This document shows positions 17,816-26,858 of a stretch of DNA of 43,460 nt, in pieces. The stretch's first letter is position 1; each line of letters starts with the position of its first letter. The translations under genes and the position numbers were made by a program. The notes beneath the pieces were generated by a model. That model did not search any database and was not told the origin of the DNA. It saw only the letters and a list, made by a program, of their open reading frames with translations. Source of the stretch: Melioribacteraceae bacterium (GTDB lineage Bacteria > Bacteroidota > Ignavibacteria > Ignavibacteriales > Melioribacteraceae); assembly GCA_026983955.1 (NCBI GenBank), contig JALSTB010000124.1, positions 1-43,460 on the forward strand, written 5' to 3'.

Positions 17816-20764
17816 GTGAGATTTCTAAAAAAAATATTTGCCGTATTATTTTTAACATCAATAGCAATTATAGGTCAAAGCCGCCAAATTAAAGTAATTT
17901 CGCCAAACGGCGGTGAAAATTTACATGTTAACCTCTGGTACGGTGTTGCGTGGGTAACAAAAAACGTTGACAGAATTAATATTTATTACTCGACCCAGAA
18001 CAATTCATCATGGAAATTAATAGCAAAAAATATAGATGGAAAACTTGGAACTTACAGTTGGAAAGTTCCTCCCCTGCCGGGTGCAAAAATTAAAATTAAA
18101 ATAGAATCATCTGTAAATTCTTTGGTATTTGATGAATCGGATAACTTTGCATCTGTTGTAAAAAATAATTTATCCAACATCAGAAAAAACAATTCCGGAA
18201 TCTCATCGCAAACACTTAGAATAATGCCTTTGGGTAATTCAATTACATACGACAACAGGGTAAACGATTCGCGCCCGACAGAGGACAGATTCGGTTACCG
18301 TTTACAATTGTACAATGATTTATCGAGTTATGGGTACAATTTTGATTTCGTGGGAAGCGAACACGCAGGCAGCAACTATTTACCTGCAGGTTACGACGAT
18401 AATGCCGGTTTTCCTGGTATTAGAGATAACGAACTGTATGTATTGCTAAAAACCGGCAGGCGCTATCAACCGCTCAGTGGAATAGATACAGTAATAACCA
18501 ACGGACCTTATTTGGATTATTATCCGGCGGATATAATTTTACTGCACATCGGAACAAACGGAAACAATGAACCCGGGGGAACGAGTCCGGACGACGTTGA
18601 AGACATTTTAAATGAAATTGACCGTTACGAAGATTCCACCGGAACTCATATAAAAGTATTTTTAGCTTTAATTATTAACCGTTCACCCAACGAGCAATTT
18701 GTTACCGATTTTAACAATAATGTTAAAGCAATGGCATTGGATAGAATGAACAATGCTTCAAACCCGGCTTATCCGGACGATATTGTAATAGTTGATATGG
18801 AACATATTCCCGGCTTCGATTACACAATAGATGCATGGGGAACCGTTGGTAACGGTGTACCCGGCGATATGAATGATCTATACCATCCGAACGACAAAGG
18901 TTACGCAAAAATGGCCGATACCTGGTTCGATGCCATAAAGTCAACAATCGGTATTCCACCGGTCATTATTAGTCAACCTGTATCAAAAGGATTGTTCGTC
19001 GGTGATACCGCAACATTTTCGATAAGTTTAACCGACACTGTTGCCATAACTTATCAATGGTACAAAAACGATGCAATAATTCCAGGAGCAACCGGCTCAA
19101 CCTTAACCGTCCCAAATGTTCAATTATCCGATGATGGTAATGTTTACAGATGCGTCGCACAAAATCTTGCCGGTACAGTTACGAGCAATTATGCTACTCT
19201 TTATGTAACTACGGATTATGAAAAAGTGGTCGGTGGAAATATCGTACATTACAATTTTAATGAAGGAAGCGGTACCGTTATAAATGATGTATCGGGTTTC
19301 GGTTCCCCGCTTGATTTATCAATCAACAATTCTTCATCTGTTGAGTGGGTTCCGTACGGACTAAAAATAAAATCCGCAACATCAATTTTTTCAAGCACCG
19401 CCGCTACCAAAATATATAATGAATGTACAAACACCAATGAAATAACAATTGAAGCATGGGTTGAACCGCAATCCACCTCACAAACCGGCCCTGCACGAAT
19501 CGTAACATTTTCAGCAAACAGTTCGGAAAGAAATTTTACATTGGGTCAAGACGGAAACGCGTATCAAGTCCGTTTAAGAACAACGGAAACTAATAACAAC
19601 GGTATTCCCGCATTGAACACCAACTATAACACAACAACAAACCTTACTCACATAGTTTATACGCGGGATAAATCCGGAAATGTAAAAATTTACGTCAATG
19701 GTGCTGAAGATGCTTCATTTACATTAAATGGGGATTTTTCAAATTGGAATTCATCATACAAATTGGGCGTAGGAAACGAATTTGTTGATGCCCGTCCTTG
19801 GTTGGGAACGGTATACGATTTGACAATTTTCGGTAGAACATTATCCCCTGAAGAAATATCCCATAATTACAATTTCGGGGTTGAAGGTTTAACCAACTTG
19901 AATGCACCGGTTAATTTACAAATAGTTAACAACCAAATCGGAACAATATCGTTAAGTTGGGAAGACCGTTCCGGTGCCGAAGACGGTTTTATTATTCAAC
20001 GCGCCGAAGATGACATAAATACATTTTCCCTTTTAACCATGGTTTCGTCAAATACGGAATCGTATATCGATAATTCGGTTGAAGAAGGTCGTTACTATTA
20101 TTACCGGGTTAAAGCATACAACCAGCAAATAGAATCGGCGTACAGCAATGTTGTAACCGTTACTTCCGCTTCAAACCCAATAAATTCACCAACCGTCTTA
20201 ACTGCCGATACTTCCGGTAACAATGTAATTTTAACTTGGGATGACAACTCGGCAAATGAAAAAGGATTTATCATCGAACGGCAAAATACATCGGTGGAAA
20301 ATAATTTCAATGCCCTCGATACCGTAGGAGCAAACGTTACAACCTATACGGACACGAGTCTTGGTACCAGTGGACAGTATAAATACAGAGTATTCGCATA
20401 TAATTTGGCTGAACAATCAAATTACTCCCCCGTTGCAACGGTTGATGTCGTCGTGTCGGTTAACGATGATAAAATTCTTCCAGAAGAATTTATGCTGATG
20501 CAAAATTACCCTAATCCCTTCAACCCTACAACCACAATTAAATTTGCCGTACCGGTAGAGAGCAATGTGAGTTTAATCCTTTACAATTCGCTCGGGGAAA
20601 AAATAGCCGATTTGCTACAGGGAACTTTAAACGCCGGTTACTATTCGGTTGTTGTTAATGGTGCCGGTCTTTCCTCAGGAGTTTATTATTATACATTTTC
20701 CGCCAATTCGGTTGGAAAAAATTTACAGTTCAATCAAGTAAAAAAATTGCTCCTCTTAAAGTAA
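17816..20764 (+). CDS. Secreted SGNH hydrolase with Ig, LamG, FN3 and T9SS sorting domain
   Basis: Start placed at GTG 17816: AAGGTGA (17804-17810) is five bases upstream and the product then begins with a clean Sec signal (RFLKKIFAVLFLTSIAIIG); TTG at 17780 is the longer alternative. About 982 residues. In order: a PNGGENL-type beta domain (25-110), an SGNH/GDSL hydrolase domain (about 135-385) with IMPLGNSIT (S142), HIGTN and the catalytic DLYH (D354, H357), an Ig-like domain (to about 470), a LamG/concanavalin-like domain (about 472-690), two FN3 domains, and a type A T9SS sorting domain with QNYPNPFNPTTTIKF. It is expected to pass the outer membrane by T9SS and to act as a deacetylase or esterase at the surface, possibly on the polysaccharide of this locus (inference). 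Confidence 0.88.
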   Translation: MRFLKKIFAVLFLTSIAIIGQSRQIKVISPNGGENLHVNLWYGVAWVTKNVDRINIYYSTQNNSSWKLIAKNIDGKLGTYSWKVPPLPGAKIKIKIESSVNSLVFDESDNFASVVKNNLSNIRKNNSGISSQTLRIMPLGNSITYDNRVNDSRPTEDRFGYRLQLYNDLSSYGYNFDFVGSEHAGSNYLPAGYDDNAGFPGIRDNELYVLLKTGRRYQPLSGIDTVITNGPYLDYYPADIILLHIGTNGNNEPGGTSPDDVEDILNEIDRYEDSTGTHIKVFLALIINRSPNEQFVTDFNNNVKAMALDRMNNASNPAYPDDIVIVDMEHIPGFDYTIDAWGTVGNGVPGDMNDLYHPNDKGYAKMADTWFDAIKSTIGIPPVIISQPVSKGLFVGDTATFSISLTDTVAITYQWYKNDAIIPGATGSTLTVPNVQLSDDGNVYRCVAQNLAGTVTSNYATLYVTTDYEKVVGGNIVHYNFNEGSGTVINDVSGFGSPLDLSINNSSSVEWVPYGLKIKSATSIFSSTAATKIYNECTNTNEITIEAWVEPQSTSQTGPARIVTFSANSSERNFTLGQDGNAYQVRLRTTETNNNGIPALNTNYNTTTNLTHIVYTRDKSGNVKIYVNGAEDASFTLNGDFSNWNSSYKLGVGNEFVDARPWLGTVYDLTIFGRTLSPEEISHNYNFGVEGLTNLNAPVNLQIVNNQIGTISLSWEDRSGAEDGFIIQRAEDDINTFSLLTMVSSNTESYIDNSVEEGRYYYYRVKAYNQQIESAYSNVVTVTSASNPINSPTVLTADTSGNNVILTWDDNSANEKGFIIERQNTSVENNFNALDTVGANVTTYTDTSLGTSGQYKYRVFAYNLAEQSNYSPVATVDVVVSVNDDKILPEEFMLMQNYPNPFNPTTTIKFAVPVESNVSLILYNSLGEKIADLLQGTLNAGYYSVVVNGAGLSSGVYYYTFSANSVGKNLQFNQVKKLLLLK

Positions 20765-20790
20765 TCATACTCTTTACTCTAAATTTTTCA

Positions 20791-20821
20791 GAGGAGGTGT
20801 AAAATTAATTTACACTTCCTC
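20791..20821 (+). terminator. Hairpin after the SGNH protein gene, probable terminator
   Basis: GAGGAGGTGTAAA, loop ATTAA, TTTACACTTCCTC form a 13-bp stem with one G-U pair. The following bases (CATATCTTTTAC) are only moderately T-rich, so termination may be partial. Confidence 0.7.
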
Positions 20822-21127
20822 CATATCTTTTACATCCCGCAAACCGCCTGCATTACGTAATTATCAAAACTTTTCCATTCAATTCCTTTACAGATTGACG
20901 GTAAATGTTTCATGTTAAAACCCACCCGGATAAATCACTTTAAGTAATTTAACATAACCTATTTTATTATAATTATTTAGTTGACGTTTACAGTTTTTTT
21001 TTATTAATTTATAATTATAAGTTCCTCATTTTATTAAATTTTTAATTTGAGCTAAATTATTCAATATTTCTTTCGACTATTAAATGAATAATTATGCTTT
21101 TCCGTTAAAAAATCCGGTTGCGGCACA

Positions 21128-21144
21128 TAGGCACGATTTATGTT
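21128..21144 (+). promoter_or_regulatory. Weak sigma-54-like (-24/-12) element
   Basis: TAGGCACGATTTATGTT has the GG of the -24 box and a G at -13 in the right register, but T at -12. It shares TAGGCACGA with the element at 1371-1387. It would start transcription near 21154, about 30 bases before the GT2 start codon. Confidence 0.25.
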
Positions 21145-21157
21145 CGATTTGAAATAA

Positions 21158-21169
21158 TGATTTAAATCA
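21158..21169. promoter_or_regulatory. Perfect 12-bp palindrome, FNR/CRP-like
   Basis: TGATTTAAATCA is fully self-complementary and resembles the inner part of FNR boxes (TTGAT-N4-ATCAA). It ends 14 bases before the ATG at 21184, so a bound protein would block transcription or translation rather than activate. Confidence 0.35.
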
Positions 21170-21183
21170 CAAAAGCTAATTTT

Positions 21184-22146
21184 ATGGATATATCGATAGT
21201 AATTCCATTCTATAACGAAGAAGAATCGATAAAACCTCTTTATGAAGCGGTTGTTAAAGCTATGTCCAAACTTCCATATTCATACGAGCTGGTAATAGTA
21301 GACGACGGAAGTTCGGATAAAACGCTGGACAATGCCATGGAACTGGCTCAAAATGATGCACGAGTCAAAATAGTGAAATTGAAAAGAAATTACGGACAAA
21401 CAACCGGGCTGCACGCAGGCTTTAAGCATGCCGTTGGAAAATACATCGTTACAATGGATGGAGATTTACAAAACGATCCGGAAGACATTGGCAACATGGT
21501 TGCAAAATTAAAAGAAGGATATGATATTGTTCTGGGTTGGAGATATAACAGAAAAGATAAACTTATCTCACGGAAATTGCCGTCAAAAATAGCAAACTGG
21601 CTTGTAAGAACCGTAACGGGAATTCCGGTGAAAGACAATGGATGTGCAATTCGCGCTTACAGAGCCGAAATAATTAAACATTTCCCTATGTATTCGGAAA
21701 TGCACAGATTACTGCCGGTAATTACTGCGCTTGCCGGTGCAAGATTCACACAAATAAAAGTTAAGCACCACCCGCGTAAATTCGGTTCTTCCAAATACGG
21801 GCTTTCCAGAATTTATAAAGTAATTCTGGACTTGCTTGCTCTTAAAACCGTTTTCTCTTCGTTTTCCCGGCCGTTATTCGGATTCGGGTTTGTAGCTTTG
21901 GTGTTTGGACTTTTATTTTTCATTTCACTGGCAATTTCCTTAATCCAGTTGGTACATTTCCAATATTCAACCATAGTTGTTACGCTTGGGGTTACAGCAC
22001 TACTTGGTATTTTAAGTTTAACCTTAATCTTTTTCGGAATTATAAGTCACTTGATTTATCAAAGCGGTAATCTGAAAATTGAAAACCTCTACAAATTCAA
22101 ATACAAAAATCAGTTGGCAAATTCGGAGCTAATTAATGACAGATAA
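21184..22146 (+). CDS. DPM1/GtrB-like GT2 glycosyltransferase with two membrane helices
   Basis: 320 residues. GT-A fold motifs are intact: VIVDDGSSD (D40, D41) and the metal-binding MDGDLQNDPEDI (D92-G-D94), then WRYNRKDKLISRKLPSK and a later NGCAIRAYR. Two C-terminal membrane helices (about 235-262 and 265-297) match the polyprenyl-phosphate sugar transferase group (ArnC, GtrB, DPM1-like). These move a sugar from a nucleotide donor to undecaprenyl phosphate for use on the periplasmic side. It overlaps the next GT2 gene by 11 bases. Sugar specificity is unknown. Confidence 0.87.
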   Translation: MDISIVIPFYNEEESIKPLYEAVVKAMSKLPYSYELVIVDDGSSDKTLDNAMELAQNDARVKIVKLKRNYGQTTGLHAGFKHAVGKYIVTMDGDLQNDPEDIGNMVAKLKEGYDIVLGWRYNRKDKLISRKLPSKIANWLVRTVTGIPVKDNGCAIRAYRAEIIKHFPMYSEMHRLLPVITALAGARFTQIKVKHHPRKFGSSKYGLSRIYKVILDLLALKTVFSSFSRPLFGFGFVALVFGLLFFISLAISLIQLVHFQYSTIVVTLGVTALLGILSLTLIFFGIISHLIYQSGNLKIENLYKFKYKNQLANSELINDR

Positions 22147-23101
22147 AGCACAATTATCGGCAATTGTAGTTTATTACGAAAAATATTATTACGATGACGT
22201 TGAAGAGCTTTTCCATGCTTATAAAAACGGACTGGACAAAACCAATTTGGATTATGAAATAATTTACGTTATCGATGGTGAATTGCCTAACGTGATTGAT
22301 AAGCTAACCGGATTAAGCGCCGCTCATCCCAATATCAAAATTATAAAATTGGGAAGATGGTTTGGTGATGCTACCGCATTGGAAGCAGGTTTCGATAATG
22401 CCACCGGTGATATTATTATAACCTTACCATCCTATCAACAAGTTGACGCCAATGATATTCCGAAACTTATAGACGGACTAAAAGACAAAGACATGACAAT
22501 CGGTTGGAGATATCCGAGATTAGACGGATTCTTGAATAATATTCAACAACGGTTCTTTAACTTCCTAATCAAATTGTTTGTGGGAACACATTTTCACGAT
22601 TTGAAATGCAACGTGCGTGCATTCAAACGCGACGTATTAAACCATATTTATATGTACGGAGATCAAGACAGATTTTTGCCTCTTTGGGCTTGGCGTTACG
22701 GCTATAAAGTAGAGGAAATAAAAGTCCGGCAATTCAAAAAAGATTTCAGACAAGCTTTTTATCCATTAAGAAATTATATCAGCCGTTTGCTCGAATTGAT
22801 TTCACTCTTTTTCTTAATAAAATTCACTAAAAAACCGATACGTTTTTTCGGAAGCTCGGGATTAATTGTTTTCTCTTTGGGGGCATTACTTGGAATATAC
22901 CTTTTTATTCAACGGGTTTTTATGGGTGTACCGCTTGCAGACCGCCCGATTGTATTGGTAAGCATTCTACTTTTGGTATTCGGTGTGCTCTCGTTTTCCA
23001 TTGGTCTGATTGGAGAACTGATAATTTTTACTCACGCAAAAGATTTGAAAGATTACGTAATTGAAAAAGTTATTCAATACAAAAACAACAAAGCAAGTTA
23101 A
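22136..23101 (+). CDS. Divergent GT2 paralogue lacking the DxD motif
   Basis: 321 residues, same plan as the preceding GT2: a GT-A domain followed by two C-terminal helices (about 240-262 and 271-298). The first acidic block reads IYVIDGELPN (D47 kept) instead of VDDGS. At the metal site the sequence is TLPSYQQVDANDI, so the D-x-D aspartates of its neighbour become Pro98 and Tyr100. D104 is kept, and the region LKCNVRAFKRDVL matches the neighbour's NGCAIRAYRAEII. The ATG lies 11 bases inside the upstream gene, so the pair is translationally coupled. It may be a metal-independent enzyme, an inactive partner subunit or a regulator; the intact reading frame argues against decay. Confidence 0.8.
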   Translation: MTDKAQLSAIVVYYEKYYYDDVEELFHAYKNGLDKTNLDYEIIYVIDGELPNVIDKLTGLSAAHPNIKIIKLGRWFGDATALEAGFDNATGDIIITLPSYQQVDANDIPKLIDGLKDKDMTIGWRYPRLDGFLNNIQQRFFNFLIKLFVGTHFHDLKCNVRAFKRDVLNHIYMYGDQDRFLPLWAWRYGYKVEEIKVRQFKKDFRQAFYPLRNYISRLLELISLFFLIKFTKKPIRFFGSSGLIVFSLGALLGIYLFIQRVFMGVPLADRPIVLVSILLLVFGVLSFSIGLIGELIIFTHAKDLKDYVIEKVIQYKNNKAS

Positions 23102-23134
23102 TTTAAATTTATCAATCAATAAAGGAGTTCATTA

Positions 23135-26100
23135 ATGAAAAAAAGTAAAACATTATCATTAATCCTCGTATATTTGTTGGTTGCGGGATTCTTTACCGCA
23201 GCGTTTGCACAACCAACAATAACAAAACAACCCATAAGTCAGGGTGTTCTGGTAGGAGAAACAGCAACCTTTACGGTTGAAGCAACCGGTACCGGTACAT
23301 TAACTTATCAATGGAAAAAGAACGGTGTGGATATTGCCGGTGCTACATCAAACTCATATACGACACCGCCTACAGTACTAAGTGATAGCAACAGTGTATT
23401 TACTTGTGCCGTAACGGATGATAACGGCTCCGTTACTTCATCAAGTGCATACTTGTATGTAACCGGTTCCGGTAACAGAATCAATCACAATTTGCAAGCC
23501 TGGTACACTTTTAACGAAGGAGATGGTATTTACATCTCCGATAAATCGGGAGTTGGCAGCCCGTTAACACTAAGGATCCGTACTCCGCAAGTTACCGCTT
23601 GGACTCAATACGGATTAAAGGTTACAGGTTCTGCAGATATATTAAGTAATTCTGCCGCTACAAAAATAATAAGCGCATGCCAATCGACTAATGAAATTAC
23701 GATTGAAGCATGGGTACGACCCGATGAGAACAACGTTAGCGGTATGAGAAATATCGTGACAAACTCAAGCGGCTTGACTAGTAGAAACTTCTCAATGGGA
23801 CCGCTCAACGCGGACCTGTACGAAGTAAGATTACGAACCACCAATTCGGATGACAACGGTCAACCTGCCGTAGGTTCAACATCCGGAACGGTCGGCACCG
23901 ACTTGGTTCATATCGTTTACACAAGAAACGCTTACGGCGAATGGCAAATATATCTGAACGGTAGTTTGAACAATTCAGGAACCGCTACGGGAGATTTTTC
24001 AAATTGGGATAACCAATTTTATTTGGTTCTCGCAAACGAAAAAGCAAGAAATTTACCCTGGTTAGGTACCTATTACGATTTGGCTATATACAATTTACAT
24101 CTGAGTGCTTCCGAGGTACAACAAAATTATAACATAGGTGTTAATTACGACACAGCTCCGTACATTGCAAAACAACCTATGGACCAATATTTATTCCTGG
24201 GTGAAACAGCTACTTTCGAAGTTGTAGCCGCAGGTGAAAATCCATTAAGTTATCAATGGCAGAAAGATGGTGTGGACATTCCCGGTGAAACGAATCCAAC
24301 ATTTACGATTACCGGTGTTGATTACACAGATCAAGGTAGTTATACTTGTGTAGTTACAAATTCCTACGGTTCGACTACTACAAATCCGGCTGAATTAGCC
24401 GTTGCATCACCTGATGAAAGAGTTACAACAGGTACAGTAGCTGTATACAATTTTGACGAAGGTAGCGGAACGGTAATCAACGATGTTTCGGGAAACGGCA
24501 CCCCGTTAAATCTCGATATTACAACATCTTCAGCTGTCAGTTGGCAACAATACGGACTTGATGTAAACTCCGAAGCCTCAATTTTATCCAGCTCGGCAGC
24601 AAGCAAAATTTACAATGCCGTTACAGCATCAAATACATTGAGCGTTGAAGCATGGGTAAAACCTGCATCAACTTCCACCTCAAGTGATGCAAGAATTTTA
24701 ACAATTTCGCAAGACGGTAATTTCAGAAACATGTCTTTATTCCAAACCGGTGATAAATACGTATTCAGATTGAGAACAACGCAAACCAATGATAACGGCG
24801 TTCCGTATGTAGAATCACCAGCCGGAACAGTTACGGGTGATTTGCAACATATAGTTTACGTATTCGATTCCAACGGCGACGGAGTTTTATATGTGGACGG
24901 TTCGGAAGTTGCAAGAGTCTCATTGGGTGGCGACCTTTCGAATTGGAGTAATTCTTACAGAATTGCTTTTGCTAACGAATTCATAGACACCAACCCATGG
25001 TTGGGAAGTTATAACTACGTTGCAATATTCGATAGAGCTCTTTCAGACAGTGAAGTAATGCACAATTATAATTTCGGTCCCGACGGTATAGAATCGATAG
25101 CCGCACCTTCGGCATTAACAGCTAATGTTGCTGCCGGACAAATAACTATATCGTGGACAGATAATTCGAATAATGAAGACAATTTTGTTGTTGAACGAAG
25201 TAATGCCGACTCGCTGAACTTCTCCGAAGTTGGTACCACAGCTGCAAACGCTACGAGCTTTACAGATGCTACCGTTGCAGAAGGTGCCGCTTACGTTTAC
25301 AGAGTGAAAGCATTCAATAGCTACGCAAACCGTTCGTCGGATTACAGTGATTCTCTATCGGTAGCCGCTATGCTTATGGCTCCCACCAATCTGGTGGCAC
25401 AAGCTCCGGCAGTTGGAGAAATTTCACTTACATGGGAAGACAATTCTTCCGCAGAGTTGGGTTACATAATTGAACGTGGTGAAGGCAGTCCGGCTACATT
25501 CACAGTACTCGATACAGTTGCTGCAAACTCTACATCTTATTCAGATTTCACGGTTGGTGAAGAAGTAACTTATACCTACCGGGTAAAAGCATTCAATGCA
25601 AATACCGAATCGGATTACAGCAACGAACAAACCATTACTTCATTGTTCTCCGATATCCTTGCACCTACCGATTTAAGTCTTGTTGCAAATGAAATCGGAA
25701 GCGTTACAATTAGTTGGACGGATAATTCCGATAACGAAGATGGTTTTATAATCGAAAGAGGCAGCGGTTCACCAATAGCATACTCCGTGGTCGATTCCGT
25801 TGGTGCAAATGCAACCTCTTATCAAGATACAACAATTGCGGATAATACTGAGTACACTTACAGGGTAAAAGCATATAATGTTCATACTACTTCAGTATAT
25901 TCCAATTTGTTAACTGTAAAAACCAAAATCACTCCCATACCTGCGCCAAGTGATTTGCAAATTTCACTCCACGCTACACGCGGTGTGCCGGAACTGACAT
26001 GGACAGACAACTCTTCGAACGAGGAAGGATTTGTTATTGAACGTAAGGAAGCTGTTGTAGGTGCAGACTTTGCAGTTGTCGATTCCGTCGGTGCAAACGA

Positions 26101-26524
26101 AACATATTTTATGGATGTAACGGTAAAAGATTCTACAGTCTATCTGTACAGAGTCTATGCGTTCAATAAAGATACGGTTTCCGATTATTCCAGTGAAAAA
26201 TCCATTGAAGTATTTACAGACATAAAAGACGAAGAAGCTTTACCGACAGAATTCACAATTAAACAAAACTACCCGAACCCGTTTAATCCGAGCACTACCA
26301 TTAAATTCGGATTACCGGAACAAGCGGAGGTCACAATATCGATTTATAATCTGTTAGGTCAAGAAGTTGCCCGGCTGGCAGATGATAATTTCCCCGCCGG
26401 TTGGCATACAATCAATTTCGATGCATCGGATTTGACCAGCGGAATTTATTTGTACGCAATTCATGCTACCGGTGCAAACGGAAAGAAATTTGTGGAAACC
26501 CGCAAAATGGTTCTTCTCAAATAA
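23135..26524 (+). CDS. Large secreted Ig/LamG/FN3 protein with T9SS sorting domain
   Basis: 1129 residues; AAAGGAG lies about ten bases before the ATG. A Sec signal peptide ends near residue 26 (FFTAAFAQ). Domains: Ig-like (27-112), LamG (115-332), Ig-like (336-421), LamG (428-653), four FN3 repeats starting near 655, 748, 842 and 937, and a type A T9SS sorting domain (about 1034-1129, QNYPNPFNPSTTIKF, ending in KMVLLK). No catalytic domain is seen. The LamG and Ig units closely resemble those of the SGNH protein at 17816 (shared GSGTVINDVSG and EAWV). It is likely a surface adhesin or polysaccharide-binding protein. A perfect terminator follows. Confidence 0.88.
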   Translation: MKKSKTLSLILVYLLVAGFFTAAFAQPTITKQPISQGVLVGETATFTVEATGTGTLTYQWKKNGVDIAGATSNSYTTPPTVLSDSNSVFTCAVTDDNGSVTSSSAYLYVTGSGNRINHNLQAWYTFNEGDGIYISDKSGVGSPLTLRIRTPQVTAWTQYGLKVTGSADILSNSAATKIISACQSTNEITIEAWVRPDENNVSGMRNIVTNSSGLTSRNFSMGPLNADLYEVRLRTTNSDDNGQPAVGSTSGTVGTDLVHIVYTRNAYGEWQIYLNGSLNNSGTATGDFSNWDNQFYLVLANEKARNLPWLGTYYDLAIYNLHLSASEVQQNYNIGVNYDTAPYIAKQPMDQYLFLGETATFEVVAAGENPLSYQWQKDGVDIPGETNPTFTITGVDYTDQGSYTCVVTNSYGSTTTNPAELAVASPDERVTTGTVAVYNFDEGSGTVINDVSGNGTPLNLDITTSSAVSWQQYGLDVNSEASILSSSAASKIYNAVTASNTLSVEAWVKPASTSTSSDARILTISQDGNFRNMSLFQTGDKYVFRLRTTQTNDNGVPYVESPAGTVTGDLQHIVYVFDSNGDGVLYVDGSEVARVSLGGDLSNWSNSYRIAFANEFIDTNPWLGSYNYVAIFDRALSDSEVMHNYNFGPDGIESIAAPSALTANVAAGQITISWTDNSNNEDNFVVERSNADSLNFSEVGTTAANATSFTDATVAEGAAYVYRVKAFNSYANRSSDYSDSLSVAAMLMAPTNLVAQAPAVGEISLTWEDNSSAELGYIIERGEGSPATFTVLDTVAANSTSYSDFTVGEEVTYTYRVKAFNANTESDYSNEQTITSLFSDILAPTDLSLVANEIGSVTISWTDNSDNEDGFIIERGSGSPIAYSVVDSVGANATSYQDTTIADNTEYTYRVKAYNVHTTSVYSNLLTVKTKITPIPAPSDLQISLHATRGVPELTWTDNSSNEEGFVIERKEAVVGADFAVVDSVGANETYFMDVTVKDSTVYLYRVYAFNKDTVSDYSSEKSIEVFTDIKDEEALPTEFTIKQNYPNPFNPSTTIKFGLPEQAEVTISIYNLLGQEVARLADDNFPAGWHTINFDASDLTSGIYLYAIHATGANGKKFVETRKMVLLK

Positions 26525-26547
26525 TCATGATTGACTCCCATGATTAC

Positions 26548-26580
26548 AGCCGGTCTGACCATAGTCAGACCGGCTTTTTT
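26548..26580 (+). terminator. Strong intrinsic terminator
   Basis: AGCCGGTCTGAC, loop CATA, GTCAGACCGGCT: a perfect 12-bp stem followed by a run of T. It ends the transcript of the large T9SS protein. Confidence 0.96.
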
Positions 26581-26858
26581 ATTTGAAACCCGCTATTAAA
26601 ATTAAATGTTAAATAAACAAGTTTCATTTTGGAACATGTTCTTTTTCGCGTGTATCAATACTATAACCGGCATCATTAGAAACAGGTGAGATGGTTAATT
26701 ATTTGTGATTTGGAACAAAAATTTTTTTCGAATTATCTTCAAATTCTCAAAATGAGATGTAACAAAATTCGGCACAAAGTTTGCAAAAATATTGACAAAT
26801 AATTACTGAAACTCTTGTTCTAAATTATTAAATTTGATACTGGAAAAAGAAAGGTAAC
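26581..26858. other. Regulatory intergenic region before the initiating transferase
   Basis: No gene is seen in these 278 bases (334 bases without a gene counting the terminator). It contains the palindrome GAACATGTTC at 26632-26641, the 15-mer TTGGAACAAAAATTT at 26710-26724 that also occurs at 1538-1552, and the -24/-12 promoter candidate at 26769-26786. AAAGAAAGG precedes the ATG at 26859. Confidence 0.55.
26769..26786 (+). promoter_or_regulatory. Sigma-54 (-24/-12) promoter candidate
   Basis: CGGCAC, five bases (AAAGT), TTGCA: GG at 26771-26772 and GC at 26783-26784 have the exact spacing of RpoN promoters, with only the first T of TGGCAC changed. Predicted transcription start is near 26796, about 63 bases before the glycosylphosphotransferase ATG. 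An enhancer-binding activator would be needed; the repeats upstream (26632, 26710) are candidates for its site. Confidence 0.6.

Larger units (their letters stand above)
20765..21183. other. 419-bp intergenic region between the SGNH gene and the GT2 pair
   Basis: No supported gene. It contains the hairpin at 20791-20821, a very AT-rich stretch, a weak -24/-12-like element at 21128-21144 and a perfect palindrome at 21158-21169 just before the GT2 start. A minus-strand frame of about 27 codons near 20826-20912 is too short to call. It looks like a terminator followed by a regulated promoter. Confidence 0.5.

Noticed and set aside
20826..20912. Minus-strand frame of about 27 codons with an ATG start in the gap after the SGNH gene
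   Set aside because: Too short, no ribosome binding site and no recognised family; could be chance or a remnant that cannot be proven.
23605..24606. Minus-strand frames within the large Ig/LamG/FN3 gene
   Set aside because: Shadows of a repetitive, codon-biased real gene on the other strand.
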